Positions 13,001 through 22,067 of a stretch of 28,648 bases of DNA are shown one piece after another. Made by a program: the position numbers and the translations under genes. Positions within the stretch are counted from its first letter, which is position 1; each line of letters begins with the position of its first letter. The DNA lies in contig NW_022205291.1 in the NCBI RefSeq assembly GCF_008831285.2, positions 1-28,648 on the forward strand. The letters are read 5' to 3'. Under the pieces are notes generated by a model. The model was not told the origin of the DNA. It made no database searches and saw nothing but the letters and a program-made list of their open reading frames with translations. The stretch is from Nymphaea colorata (Eukaryota; Streptophyta; Magnoliopsida; Nymphaeales; Nymphaeaceae).

Positions 13001-14955
13001 CGAGGAGGAAATGGCTTTACTAATGGAAATGGCAGAGCAGAAAGGCCTTGATCCAGCCTTCATAAAGGAAACCTTTGGGAAAAACAAATATTTAATCGCA
13101 AAATACTTTAGGATTTGATTGGCGATCATGAACAAGTGAGTAAGTAATCAGTCCAGTAGCTCTTGGGTGAAGCGAACAGTCAGTCAAAACTTCGAGAAGT
13201 ATTAGGGAAAAAGTCAACAATAAGCACCGATAAGCTCATCGATTTGCTCAATGATGAGGATTTTAGGCCTATAATTGAAGCCATGTTCAACAAGGACCAC
13301 TCCTTCCTCTCCACGGAAGCCATCAAAGAATTGCTAGCAGACAACGGCAAGTATTCCACCGAATTCATCGTGAAATTACTCAACAACCGCAACATCGATA
13401 AACACAAATTGAAGCTGCTGTTGGAAAGCAACAAGGAAGGCTAGCTGGAGACCCTTAAGACGGTCAAATAGTTGGAGGTGACCACCTATAGAGGGAGGAG
13501 CGTATGAGCAACATGCTAGGCAAGGAATCTCCGCTAAATCCCACCCTCATCCCAAGATTCGCAAGTAGATGAGCGAAAAGAGCATTTAAAACGTCTTCGA
13601 CAAGCGCACCCCAGCCAACCACACCATCATCAAGCGCGTCATCAACAACAAACGCGTCAATCTCACCGAACTCAATCCCATCTCGGAAATGCCATAAATC
13701 ATCTAGGAACTGGCCTAGCTGATGACCTGCGGAAACGAAGACATGGAAGAAAATTTGATGGAATTGCTGGAGAATAACAATGTCGATGGAGAAAAATTGA
13801 AAGAACTTATTGCCAACTCGGGAAATAGCCAGGAAGAAATGGCCAAATTACTGCAGTATATTAAAGAGAACAAGGAAAATGGGATGAGAGACAAGAAACC
13901 CAGTTGAAAAGTGGGAAGAGTAAGAATAGGAGTAATAGCAAGAAGATGGGGAACAGTCCTCATTACCTTCCCTAAATTCAGCATCAATGAAGGAAGTAAA
14001 AGCTATAAAAGAAAAAGATAATATAGGTGGCTTAGGTTTCCAGTTTCGATGAAGATTCTCTCTTCTAGCCCAGATAGCGCAGGAACAGGACCAGGTTTAG
14101 GAAGAAGGAGACTGCTCCAGTGCACCTCCCCTCGTAGGAGATCTACCTGCAGCGCATCCAAGCCCCCCACGAGGTGCAGCGCAACAAGAAGTTTAGGAAA
14201 AGCAAGAAAAAAACCGCAAAGCAGTCAACAAGTTCATGGACGAGGATAACGAGGTCTACGACCTAGATTTTTGAATATTCTTTTGTCATATTCAAATATA
14301 CATATGCAGCCTTTGAGGAAACTGCCTCCTTCGCAACTATCAACAACCACTTTGCTTCTCTTAAACAATTACCAGCGAAAGTGAGAGAGACATAGATACC
14401 AGCTCTACAGGCAATCATCAACAGCGAAGGCTTCATGAAGATAGCATCTACTTTCAATGCAATTGAGGAATACTTTGGATGCGAATTAACCACAGCAGAT
14501 CCTACATTCGTTGCTCTCAAATTGATGGAAATCGAGACAAATAGAGAAGATGATGGCAGGCTGTAGGCCAAGATGCAGGCAAGCATTTAAAAAATGCAAT
14601 AAATCATCTCCAGCTTAGACGAGCAAAATACCCTCATTGCAGAGAAGTACCAATGGCTGGAACAGGAAATAAAGAGATACGAGGCCTCTCTTCCTGACAT
14701 TGCCGAATAAATCGACATAATTCAAAGCCAAAATTAGAAATTAAAATCTAGCCCAAAAGGAAGCAGCATGAAGAGTGGAGATAAAGAATAGCTGAAATCG
14801 TTGCTTGCCTACTATAGATGCAGTGACAGGCCATTCCCTCGAGTAAACATGATATGATATAGAATAAAACTGAAGTTCTGATGCTGGTAAATCGCATCGA
14901 ATCAATGATCCAGCAGCTATAAATGAAGAAACTGTCCAGCTACCTTCTTTAATGA
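4023..14955 (+). CDS. Giant furin-like Cys-repeat membrane protein with long cytoplasmic tail
   Basis: Probable single gene of about 3,600 residues. It opens with a signal peptide (MGAVLLLLLLLPLLKAETLT). An Asn/Ser/Thr-rich region follows (4100-6880), then tandem furin/growth-factor-receptor-like Cys repeats (about 6890-11790). About six membrane segments lie at 11800-12470, for example LIGAGIAILSVLFLTGVGF and LLFATNVLTFITVLLTNV. A charged tail with many in-frame TAG/TAA ends at TGA 14953-14955; its last part (14290-14955) looks coiled-coil. In-frame introns are at 4367, 5074, 12620, 13136 and 14843. A TGA at 13116-13118 could end a shorter form. I read through it because a 21-nt intron 18 bases later restores an open frame (GDHEQ/QLLGEANSQ) after a one-base slip. 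Single-base frame breaks are frequent. The architecture resembles ciliate Cys-rich surface receptors; no ligand or enzyme domain was recognised. Confidence 0.7.
4367..4388 (+). other. 22-nt spliceosomal intron
   Basis: GTAATA...CTTAG. Removal joins NAETLISIK to LQMPNPWGAGPQ and changes to the frame that stays protein-like afterwards. Confidence 0.6.
5074..5094 (+). other. 21-nt spliceosomal intron
   Basis: GTAAAT...TTTAG between GGLAGRLR and LSWSGGVTITYTN. The length is a multiple of three, so it could also be retained as sense codons, but the GT/AG ends, AT-richness and length match the other introns. Confidence 0.65.
7690..8600 (+). repeat. Segmental duplicate, intact copy
   Basis: Nearly the same sequence recurs at about 9375-10260. 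Landmark TTAATACC is at 7701 and 9387 (offset 1,686). Landmark CACCAACGCATGTCC is near 8541 and 10201 (offset 1,660). The offset shrinks by 26 bases across the segment because the second copy lacks many single bases. This copy is mostly in frame, with a few missing bases near 7960, 7985 and 8120. Confidence 0.8.
9375..10260 (+). repeat. Segmental duplicate, copy riddled with 1-nt deletions
   Basis: Second copy of the 7690-8600 segment. Substitutions are few, but about 26 bases are missing, scattered mostly as single positions (GGCACTACG for GGCACGTACG near 9541; GAGCCTGCTCC for GAGCCGTGCTCC near 9576). The coding frame is broken many times. A one-sided deletion pattern is more like poor consensus in a repeat than natural decay, though real pseudogenisation of these units cannot be excluded. 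Confidence 0.75.
12620..12639 (+). other. 20-nt spliceosomal intron
   Basis: GTAGGT...GGGAG in the cytoplasmic tail. Removal joins QTKGKL to VGNFGAIDQLDQ. The second exon then stays open for about 480 bases with eight in-frame TAG/TAA codons. Confidence 0.65.
13136..13156 (+). other. 21-nt spliceosomal intron
   Basis: GTGAGT...TCCAG. It joins GDHEQ to QLLGEANSQSKLREVLG exactly at a codon boundary and ties the tail region to the upstream gene. Confidence 0.6.
14843..14862 (+). other. 20-nt spliceosomal intron
   Basis: GTAAAC...TATAG. The unspliced frame hits TGA within the intron; splicing joins YYRCSDRPFPR to NKTEVLMLVNRIESM and reaches the stop at 14953-14955. Confidence 0.7.
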
Positions 14956-14991
14956 TGATAATAGTCTTACTACATTAACAATATATGTGAA

Positions 14992-15942
14992 TCACTATAC
15001 AGGCTATAACTCCATCGCACAGATCTTCACCACTGGTTATATGGGTTTCTGGGGATTAGTCTTTGTCCGTGATTGGCTTTATGCGATAGCGATTTCATCA
15101 AATGGAGTACATTAGGGACAGTAAGTCTGGTATTTACTCCAGTTAAAATACCAATCATTTTCGAGTGCGCATTTATAGTGACCACCTTTCCTGCAAGCCT
15201 TCGCATGGCAATAAAAAGATGCTCCTTTCTGATGGCAATAACTACACATTATGCTACCTTTTATTGCTTACTACACCCCCCTTAGCTCTCCTTCTTCGTT
15301 GAGGTAGACTTTACTGTACCAGATGAGACACATGTGGTGCGCGTAGGTCTTGTTCAAGAATGGCCCATAGATGGATCCACAAATCCTCTTTTCCTCAGAA
15401 TCTCTGCTGCTTTTATGGCAAAAGAAACACCTCACTACTGCAGTCCCGCGGTAAGGCTCTTGTTTGGGTCGATTGGCAATCACAAACTCACTGGCGCCCT
15501 CTCCTTCAGCCTACTCAATCGAGCCGTCTGAGTCGAACTCTATGGGTATCATCTTCTCTCGTTATTTCTTTTAGTGAGCTCGCCCGTCTTCTTGACGCTG
15601 ATGACGATGGATGTGAGGGTACGCTGGATCATGTCGTTTACCAGGTATGTGTAGTTGCTTGGATGGTGAACGGGGATGCTGAGTTTTCCTCCCCTGTAGA
15701 AGTTCTAAATCGATAGAAGAACATTTTCCTTTCCACTGAGTTTATATTTATAGGCCTGCAATATTTTCTTCCTTATCCTTTCGTAATTGAGAAGAGTGTA
15801 CATGTCCTCTTTCTCTCTGAGGAAAGCGTCTTTTCTTATGGCTCTCCCTAAAATTTGATGGCAACATGGATCATCTGTTCCTCGTTGGTGTCTGCTTCAT
15901 CATTCAAACCGGATTTTATAATTCAAACCAAAACATGCTCAT
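14992..15942 (-). CDS. Extended PHD (ePHD) zinc-finger protein
   Basis: Chromatin-type zinc-finger protein of about 316 residues; the start is ATG 15940-15942 and the stop TGA 14992-14994. The N-terminal half (RKDAFLREKEDMYTLLNYER and following) is charged and unrecognised. The C-terminal half carries an extended PHD: a C2HC knuckle (CFFCHK... then YGPFLNKTYAHHMCLIW) followed by an atypical PHD (CSYCHQKGASFYCHAKACRK, then HYKCAL and CPQC). The family binds histone tails or nucleic acid, so a nuclear chromatin role is inferred. TAG/TAA are sense at several sites. One-base frame breaks sit near 15551, 15853 and 15912. At 15549-15552 the break makes a TGA and ATG overlap; I read one protein, not two. 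Its stop lies 36 bp from the convergent upstream gene's stop, and its start 141 bp from the next gene. Confidence 0.8.
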
Positions 15943-16083
15943 TTTCAAAGGAAAGAGGCCGGATCAGGGGGGATGGCTAATGAATAATTGTTTATCTATT
16001 GTGAAAGGATGATAAGAAATTGTCAGGTTTTTTATATGCTATTTTTGGTTAATTAGTGAAAGATTTAACGTCTTAGATAAGAT

Positions 16084-17517
16084 ATGATGGATTGCTTTGG
16101 AGCAAGAAATACAGTTGGATTTTCAGCCCAAATCTAGCACGGAAGCCTACCCGAGTAGACCCACATCACCTACTAGGGTGTCTTCAACGAAATCAAGTTC
16201 GATGTAGGCAACAAGACCGAACTGGTCTCGGATATCCATTCGGATATGCCAGATATCAGTTTCAAGAGAGCGCCTTCGACAACCACATCAACGACTACCT
16301 GGCTCTATTCCTCAAAGGTTGCAAGGACGGAGCCGACAGGGATGGGCGTCCCTTGCACTCGCTTATCTGCCTTGACATCTCAGGATCGATGGGCGGAGGA
16401 CTAGGTGGGCACCAAATAGGCAACTTCAAATCAAGACTGGCTTTATCAGTAGAGGCTATCAAGATGTTCATCTCCAAGCTGCGACCGACCGACAGTGTGG
16501 GCATTATCACCTTTCATGACCAAGCTGATATCATCCTCGAGCCCACTTTCGCCAAGGATATGCCAAAGAACATCTTCGATAGGCTTGATAGCATAAACGT
16601 GAATGGAGGGACTACCATTAGGTCTGGCTTCTAGATGGCCATAGCTCTGCTGAAGGGATGGATAAACGCCAACAAATTAACAGGCAGTGAGAACAGGATC
16701 ATCATGCTGACTGATGTCTGTGATAACAGTCTGGAGAATGAGCAAGTTTTCCTTGCGAGGGCGTCAGATACTGACAACATCAACCTGACTATCATCGGAA
16801 TTTCAGATGAGTTTAGATCCTAGGTGTGTGAGTCATTGAAAGACGTGAAAGGATTCAACTATTTTGTGCAGTCAACCAGGAAGATATCAAAAAATACGTG
16901 TTCTAAACCTTTGATTTCGGTTACTTCCCCTCTGCCTACGACCTCAACATCACCATCCAATCCAAGGACATCAAGAGTTTCGAAGTCTTCGGCGCTCCAG
17001 ATTCAAAGGACGTCATGAAATACAACAAAAACTTCTAAGGAAATGCTGAGGAGTTCACCATATCGAAGGTAAAGTCTAGCTTCCCCTCTGAGATTGAAAT
17101 CATCGGTTCCAAGGTCCTCACCTACGGTGGCCTGATCCTGCTGAAGCTAAAGCGACGCTCCGAGTAGCCTCCCTTCAAGGGCACAGTCAAATTGCGATAC
17201 AGCGACCCATAAGGTAAAAAATACGAGCAAATCTACGAGATAAGTTACGGTTTCCCTCAATCCGAGCAATACTTCAGTGAAGAATCCCTGAAAGAGGCCC
17301 TGTAGGCCTTCACCTTCACTTCCGAAATGAAGAACATCCTCAAGGAGGCCTCCCGGTCCAAATTATCAGACATCTATGATAAATACTGGCCCGTCTTGGC
17401 ATCCCTAACCGCCATCGTGCCAAATCGAAGGCCAAGGACATATAAAACATAAAGAAAATTCTAAAGGATTCCCGAGAGAGGCAGCATAACGTGGCTAAGT
17501 TCCCCGAGATGGGGTGA
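16084..17517 (+). CDS. von Willebrand factor A (vWA) domain protein
   Basis: About 475 residues, with start MMDCFGARNTVGF at 16084 and stop TGA 17515-17517. A vWA domain starts near residue 94: LICLDISGSMGGG supplies the DxSxS metal-ion-dependent adhesion site, NGGTTIRSG the Thr, and IIMLTDVCDN the second Asp, so the MIDAS is complete. The C-terminal part (YFPSAYDLNITIQSKDI, ISYGFPQSEQYF) is beta-rich and its end basic. No signal peptide is visible, so it is probably intracellular; vWA proteins of this kind usually scaffold protein complexes. TAG at 16633-16635 lies inside the domain (RSGFQMAIALL), good evidence that UAG is sense. One-base frame breaks are near 16265, 16873 and 17400. The partner is unknown. 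Confidence 0.82.
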
Positions 17518-17886
17518 TGATTGCAGTTGATTTCTGTTGAATATAATTATAGGCTACCTGCATATTATCACCTAATTAGCTAATTTCTACTGATAATATC
17601 TGTAATTATGATCACCATATCGATTGCGACCCCTTGGTGGTCGGTGGATTATTCGGGCTTTAGAAATGGGGGCGGAGCATTTTTTGAAAAATGAAAGCCA
17701 TTTTCCATCAATTTTAAAATCAATTATGGATTATATGCCATAACGACGGTATTCAATCATAAAAACATAATTTAATGGCCTTGGATCGATGCCCAAGGGA
17801 ACGCCCATCCGCCCCCTCCGCATCAAACTTTACAGTTCTTCAACATCTGTTTTCTTTTTGAAATTATGATTATCAATGTTATAAAA
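17518..17886. other. Convergent intergenic region with long-range inverted repeats
   Basis: No convincing reading frame is seen in this 369-bp gap between convergent genes. AT-rich sequence holds two GC-rich islands that can pair: GGGGGCGGA at 17668-17676 with TCCGCCCCC at 17808-17816, and CCCTTGG at 17631-17637 with CCAAGGG at 17793-17799. A local hairpin CCTTGG/CCAAGG (17779-17784 and 17793-17798) competes with the second pairing. It may be a structured RNA or a shared 3'-end element; there is no family match I recognise. Confidence 0.35.
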
Positions 17887-18261
17887 TCAGGCGGAAGAAT
17901 AGTTCTCGTCATCTTCTCTATCATTCTTATGCTGTTTTCGCATGTGGAGGTTGAGTGCCACTTTGGAGCTGTATCTATGGCTGCAGCCTGGCTTTTGGCA
18001 TTGGAATTTCTTCTCCAGCCACTCGCGACGCTTACTGTAGGGCCTGGTCTTCTTGGCTTCGGCCTTGAGAGAGGTTGAGTTATCCTCCTGCAGTAATTAG
18101 CCTGTTTTTTTTTGAAAGTTTAGAAATTCATCGGTCAGGACCCGATTCTGTTATATCAAATATTCCCTTTGACGGACGGCCTCCTCAAAGAGGGCCTTGT
18201 AGTCGACACTAGGAGTGGGGTCTGTCGACTGAGGTGCGAAAACTACGTAGAAGGGAATCAT
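17887..18261 (-). CDS. Small C2H2 zinc-finger protein
   Basis: A clean 124-residue frame from ATG 18259-18261 to TGA 17887-17889, with two in-frame TAA codons read as Gln and no frame break. Residues 86-112 form one C2H2 finger: FQCQKPGCSHRY, then LNLHMRKQHK, that is C-x4-C-x12-H-x4-H. The finger is preceded by a basic stretch (KAEAKKTRPYSKRREWLEKK) and followed by an acidic tail. Single-finger proteins of this kind usually bind DNA, RNA or protein in the nucleus; the target is unknown. The next gene on the same strand ends 116 bp upstream. Confidence 0.8.
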
Positions 18262-18377
18262 TTTTAAGAATGGGAATTGAAATTTTGATATAATTATAAT
18301 TGGAACTTCCATTCACAAATTAGCAATTCGAGGAAATAGGGAAAATGCCGATCCGCACACAAAGAACCGTCAGTTGA

Positions 18378-18660
18378 TCATACAATTAAACTATTTGGAA
18401 AGTTTTATTAACGCCAAGGCATTCCCGTCTTTACTGAGAGTGTATTAATCGAGAAAAATAGAACAACTTTAGTGCCTGATGGGATGACAGGTAGGGAGAA
18501 TAAAGCATAGCGCTGGAAATACATTTCTGAAATTATATTTTTCGTCGTGGAGTCATAAACTGCAAAAGACGATATTTTGGCACTTTTGATTATACTTTTT
18601 TCTTTTTTGGGTGGAGGAGCGTATTGCTGTTTGTATATGTCCTGTTGTCGGCTCCATCAT
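18378..18660 (-). CDS. Small hypothetical protein, ~94 aa
   Basis: Not recognised. The frame reads SRQQDIYKQQYAPPPKKEKS, then AVYDSTTKNIISEMYFQRYA and LPVIPSGTKVVLFFSINTLS, to TGA 18378-18380, with TAA used as sense. It has an N-terminal Pro/Lys-rich segment and a compact hydrophobic-alternating remainder. The two ATGs at 18655-18660 are one base out of frame with it, so either a base is miscalled there or the start lies elsewhere. A short C-rich or membrane signature is absent. Its start faces the RING/B-box gene only about 30 bp away. Confidence 0.55.
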
Positions 18661-18690
18661 AAATTAATTATAATAAATAGCTGTTAGTCC
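18661..18690. promoter_or_regulatory. 30-bp bidirectional start region
   Basis: Only 30 bp (AT-rich, AAATTAATTATAATAAATAG core) separate the putative ATG at 18660 (minus) from the ATG at 18691 (plus). If both starts are right, promoters and 5' leaders must overlap the opposite gene's coding sequence. Confidence 0.4.
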
Positions 18691-20739
18691 ATGAACACCC
18701 AGACCACCTGTCCCAAATGCTAGCAAAAGTTCTCCAACTAAAATCCGCCCAAAAATTTAATCAACTGCCAGCACGTGCTCTGCCTCTCCTGCCTCAGCAA
18801 CTAAATACGTAAGGAATGGTATGCGTAGTGTGCCCCATCGATCGGAAAAGATTAGAGAGGAGGAAATATACAGTTGAAGCCTTTTAGACCAATCAATAGA
18901 TCTTGAACTGATTAATGGAGTCACAGGAGAATAGGATCGACCGAAAGAGGAGGTAGTAGAGAAGGGATCTACTGATCCATAGCCAGTCCAATAGGAAGTA
19001 AAAGAAATCCATGAATCTTGCTGTCAGCAACAGCAGTCTAGCCAAAATAAGCTCAAACCTAATAGTAATTAACACACTAAGTCGCTCCTTAAGTGAGTTA
19101 ATAAATGATGAAAAGGCATAGTAGAGCTGCCTTCCGAAATTCGAAGATATCAACTTCGACACATGTCTGCTCCACTCTAAGACAGCAGACCTGATCTGCC
19201 TGAAGGACAAGTGCCTTATCTGCTCCAACTGCGGCCTCTTCGGCAGCATAAGAACCATTAGATGCTTCCCTACGATATCTTCGTCACAAACTATACTGCT
19301 CTCATGGACAATCCTACAATAACTTCGAAATGCTAAGAAAAGCGAAGAACAATTAGATTCCCAGACCATAGAAGAGGAAGTGGATAGATTGATTAAAGAG
19401 AAAAGAGAGAATTAAGTTAAAAATGTGAAGAGGATTATTGCTGGACTGGTCCAGACCATCAAAACAGCAGAGAAAGCCATAATCTCTCAGCTAGATATCA
19501 GTCTAAAGTCCAAAAAATAGAAATTACTAAGGAATTGCAATTATCACAGCTTCAAGATAAGGTCAACGAATATTATGGAGAAATATAAAAGATTAGCAAG
19601 GGTTCAGTTGATATCTTCAGGCTGGAGAACATTGAAAGGTATATGACTATGTTGATGAAAACAACTCCAAAAGCTACATAAATAAGGAAGGAGAGTACCT
19701 GATGCCGAAATCGACAGTTACTCCAAGACTTTAAAGAAGAAAATGAATGACTAAATCAGTTTGGTTGAATGCAGGTGCAATAGCAAGCTCAACTAGATCA
19801 TCATCAACAGCTTTTAATTGATCAGCTAAAGGCCAAAACAAGCATAAAAACCAAACCAATAGCCAAAGAAAAAATAGTAAGCCATCAGTGAAGCATTCAA
19901 AGCCGATAGTCCTGCCAAAAATAAGAGAAATGAGGAGGATTTGTTGATCAATAGTCAAGAGAATGAAGAAAAACAGAAGAAAAACCTAAGTCCATGAGTC
20001 CTATCCAACCGATCCCCAAATTCTAATAAACTTTCGACACCACCTTTAAGAACAGTTATAAGTAAAACATCATCACGGAAACAGGGTAAGAGTTCTTCCT
20101 CAAGATCAAAGAAGTGCAGCTCAACAACAATCCCCAACTCTTCATCCCCCATCACAAAAAAACAGTCAGTTTCGGCAACAATCGATCCATCAACGGTCTC
20201 AGCGCAATCAAGCAAAACTAGCACAAGAGGGACAACGAATGCCTCAATCCCATCAGACTGAATGCCAAACCAGCCAGCAACAACTCCTCCCACGTCGTAT
20301 AGAGAGAAATCCTCAGCGTGCTGAACGAAAACAAGAAAAAGAAAAAATTGGAACTTCCTGAGAAGTATGCTAAAGTTATTAGGACTGCAGAAGGACAGGT
20401 GGATGTGCTTGACTTCGGAGGTGCCTTTTTAGGAGACCAGATGATCCTCTCCATCAGCTAGATTTTTAAACGCGAAGCAAGCTCAGGTCGGCTAAGTTGA
20501 TGAACAACAAGATCAGCGACTAAATCTTCCCGGATCTGCTCTTCCGATGCCGCAACCTATACAGCATAAACCTGAGCTACAACAACCTAACCTAGAAGAG
20601 TCTGGAGTGGTTGGAGAAAGAGGTGGACTATTTGGGCAATTTATCCAATATCACCATCAGCAACAACAAGATCGTGCTCAGAAACGTAAAGGATAGGATT
20701 GAGAACCTGCGGAAGAAGGGCATCAAGGTTTCCCTCTGA
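18691..20739 (+). CDS. RING/B-box/coiled-coil (TRIM-like) protein with C-terminal LRR-like region
   Basis: About 670 residues. The RING starts at the N-terminus: CPKCQQKFSNQNPPK, NCQHVLCLSC, then after a 20-nt intron CPIDRKRL. The last zinc ligand is Asp, as in many RINGs. A B-box follows near 19160-19275 (CLLHSKTADLICLKDKCLIC, GSHKNH). A long charged coiled coil runs from about 19340 to 19700 (EEEVDRLIKEKRENQVKNVK). A Gln/Lys-rich linker leads to a C-terminal region with LRR-like strands (NLYSINLSYNNLTQKSLEWL; LSNITISNNKI) ending at TGA 20737-20739. RING+B-box+coiled coil is the RBCC order of E3 ubiquitin ligases, so a ligase using the LRR part for substrate recognition is a fair inference. 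TAR codons are frequent. One-base frame breaks occur, for example near 18905, 19245, 19990 and 20495. Confidence 0.75.
18809..18828 (+). other. 20-nt intron inside the RING
   Basis: GTAAGG...CGTAG. Splicing joins CLSCLSNQI to LCPIDRKRL and restores the final RING ligand pair, which is lost in the unspliced frame. Confidence 0.75.
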
Positions 20740-20813
20740 TTGTTTTATATATTGATGACAACAGTCTAATATTGTAAGCTTAGTATGAACCATTATAAGT
20801 AAATTTATGTCAA

Positions 20814-21411
20814 TCACGCCTTCCCTTTAAGATCTTCTTCGAAATGCGCCGAATTTGGGCTAATTTGCTATGGTGGTCGTGCTGGTACCCTTTGCTTGGC
20901 TTAGAATGATCGTCCTTGAATGGAGATCTATGAAATTTTTCAGTAAGACTCTTAGAAATAATGACCTTTCGTCATCAGAATCAAGGTCAATGGTAGTCCT
21001 GATATTCCTAATGGCGTCTTTTATTTCGCATTAGACCATGTTTGCTTGCACCCAAGCCTATAGATCCTCCACTGAAATTTTTAACTTGTACTTTTTTGAA
21101 ATTAGAGATAGAAAAGTTCGATTCGCCTAGAAGAGAGTCTTAATTCTCTTCAAAAATATACCCAAAATGTAATCCTACTTTTTGCCATTAGATGAGTCAT
21201 CTGAAGTTTTATTTTATTTGGGGCTATAGTCCATATTTTCTTATTAATCCTCATGGTGGCTGGCTTATGGATGGCTATTTTAGATCATCTCTTGGTGGGA
21301 TTGACATTCAGATGCATTATTTATGTTATTTTTGCTCTCATAGTCGGTGGCCCATCTCTTGAGGACCTAGTAGTGATACTTCTGTTCTTCTTGAGTGATT
21401 GGCGTTTCCAT
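20814..21411 (-). CDS. Hypothetical charged protein, ~199 aa
   Basis: Unrecognised protein from ATG 21409-21411 (with TGA four codons before it in frame) to TGA 20814-20816. Eleven or more TAA/TAG sense codons lie in an otherwise open frame. The N-terminal 70 residues are His/Asn/Gln-rich and probably disordered (QNSHPQASHHEDQQENMDYS). Residues from about 80 (YILGIFLKRIKTLFQANR) to 165 look helical. The C-terminus is acidic/basic (KFGAFEEDLKGKA) after a one-base slip near 20842. No motif of a known enzyme is visible. It converges with the RBCC gene, with stops 74 bp apart. Confidence 0.65.
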
Positions 21412-21571
21412 CTTGAGGCTGTGATAGGGTCAAAATTACCACTTCTAGGCTGATTGGGACTGGGCAAGGCAGAGAAAGCTGAGATATTATTCGAGGTTCA
21501 TTAAAAAGGCACGCTTAAAACAAGTTGAATATAATACAATTAGGTTAGAACTTCAATTAAATAAGATTATA

Positions 21572-22024
21572 ATGCGGACTTCATTATTGGAAAGGATGAG
21601 CCGAGAAATGGTGATACCGTATAAAAACTTAGAATTTAGCAAGTTTGAGATGGTTATTGACGTATATTTAAGGGCTGTTGCTGTCAGAAAAGATTAGTCT
21701 TAGGATATACCAGCGGATTTTATTCCATTTGATCTGCTTCCTCTTTCATATAAGTTTTTTTATGCATTTTTGAAATGCTGATCATATACGAATAAATTTG
21801 CTTTTTTTGACAATATTTTGAGAAAAGTATTGACTGCTAACTTAAGGAATCTCATCTTTTGTTCCAAAGATTTCCTTTCGTTAAATTTTAACTTCATTTT
21901 ATTATGGATTCGTTCGAAATTGTTTGCCCCCCCAAAAACCCAAAGGGATATGGTGGAAGAAATATAAACAAAATACAGCAAACCTGTTCAAAAAGTTAAT
22001 TAAGATCTCCACGATCACATGTGA
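21572..22024 (+). CDS. Hypothetical protein with one in-frame UGA
   Basis: Unrecognised. From ATG 21572 the frame reads MVIPYKNLEFSKFEMVIDVY, then IPADFIPFDLLPLSYKFFYA, and meets TGA at 21779-21781. The same frame then continues open for 80 codons (SYTNKFAFFDNILRKVLTAN and onward) to TGA 22022-22024. Sense TAG/TAA codons occur on both sides. Options are a short 69-residue protein, readthrough or recoding of UGA, or a base error. The region is AT-rich, where chance open frames are longer. The second stop lies 43 bp from the convergent minus-strand gene's stop, which fits the usual spacing of this locus. Confidence 0.45.
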
Positions 22025-22067
22025 GGATGATAATGATATTCCGATCATAAAAATGTACAAAATAAAA

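Noticed and set aside
13116-13118. TGA as true end of the giant surface gene, with a new gene at 13128
   Set aside because: It leaves a 9-bp intergenic gap, and the ATG frame meets TGA two codons later. A one-base slip plus the 21-nt intron gives a continuous frame. Not fully excluded.
14290-14560. Formin FH2-like C-terminal similarity (MKIASTFNAIEEYFG)
   Set aside because: The resemblance is a few positions in a helical stretch; no other FH2 landmark is present.
15549-15552. Overlapping TGA/ATG suggesting two coupled genes in the ePHD locus
   Set aside because: Coupled overlap is not expected in a ciliate, and similar one-base breaks occur elsewhere in this same gene.
17866-18078. Hydrophobic plus-strand frame (VLVIFSIILMLFSHVEVE)
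   Set aside because: It is the shadow of the unbroken C2H2 zinc-finger frame on the minus strand.
21253-21453. Hydrophobic plus-strand frame (IIYVIFALIVGGPSLEDLVV)
   Set aside because: It is antisense to the His/Asn/Gln-rich N-terminus of the minus-strand gene 20814-21411.
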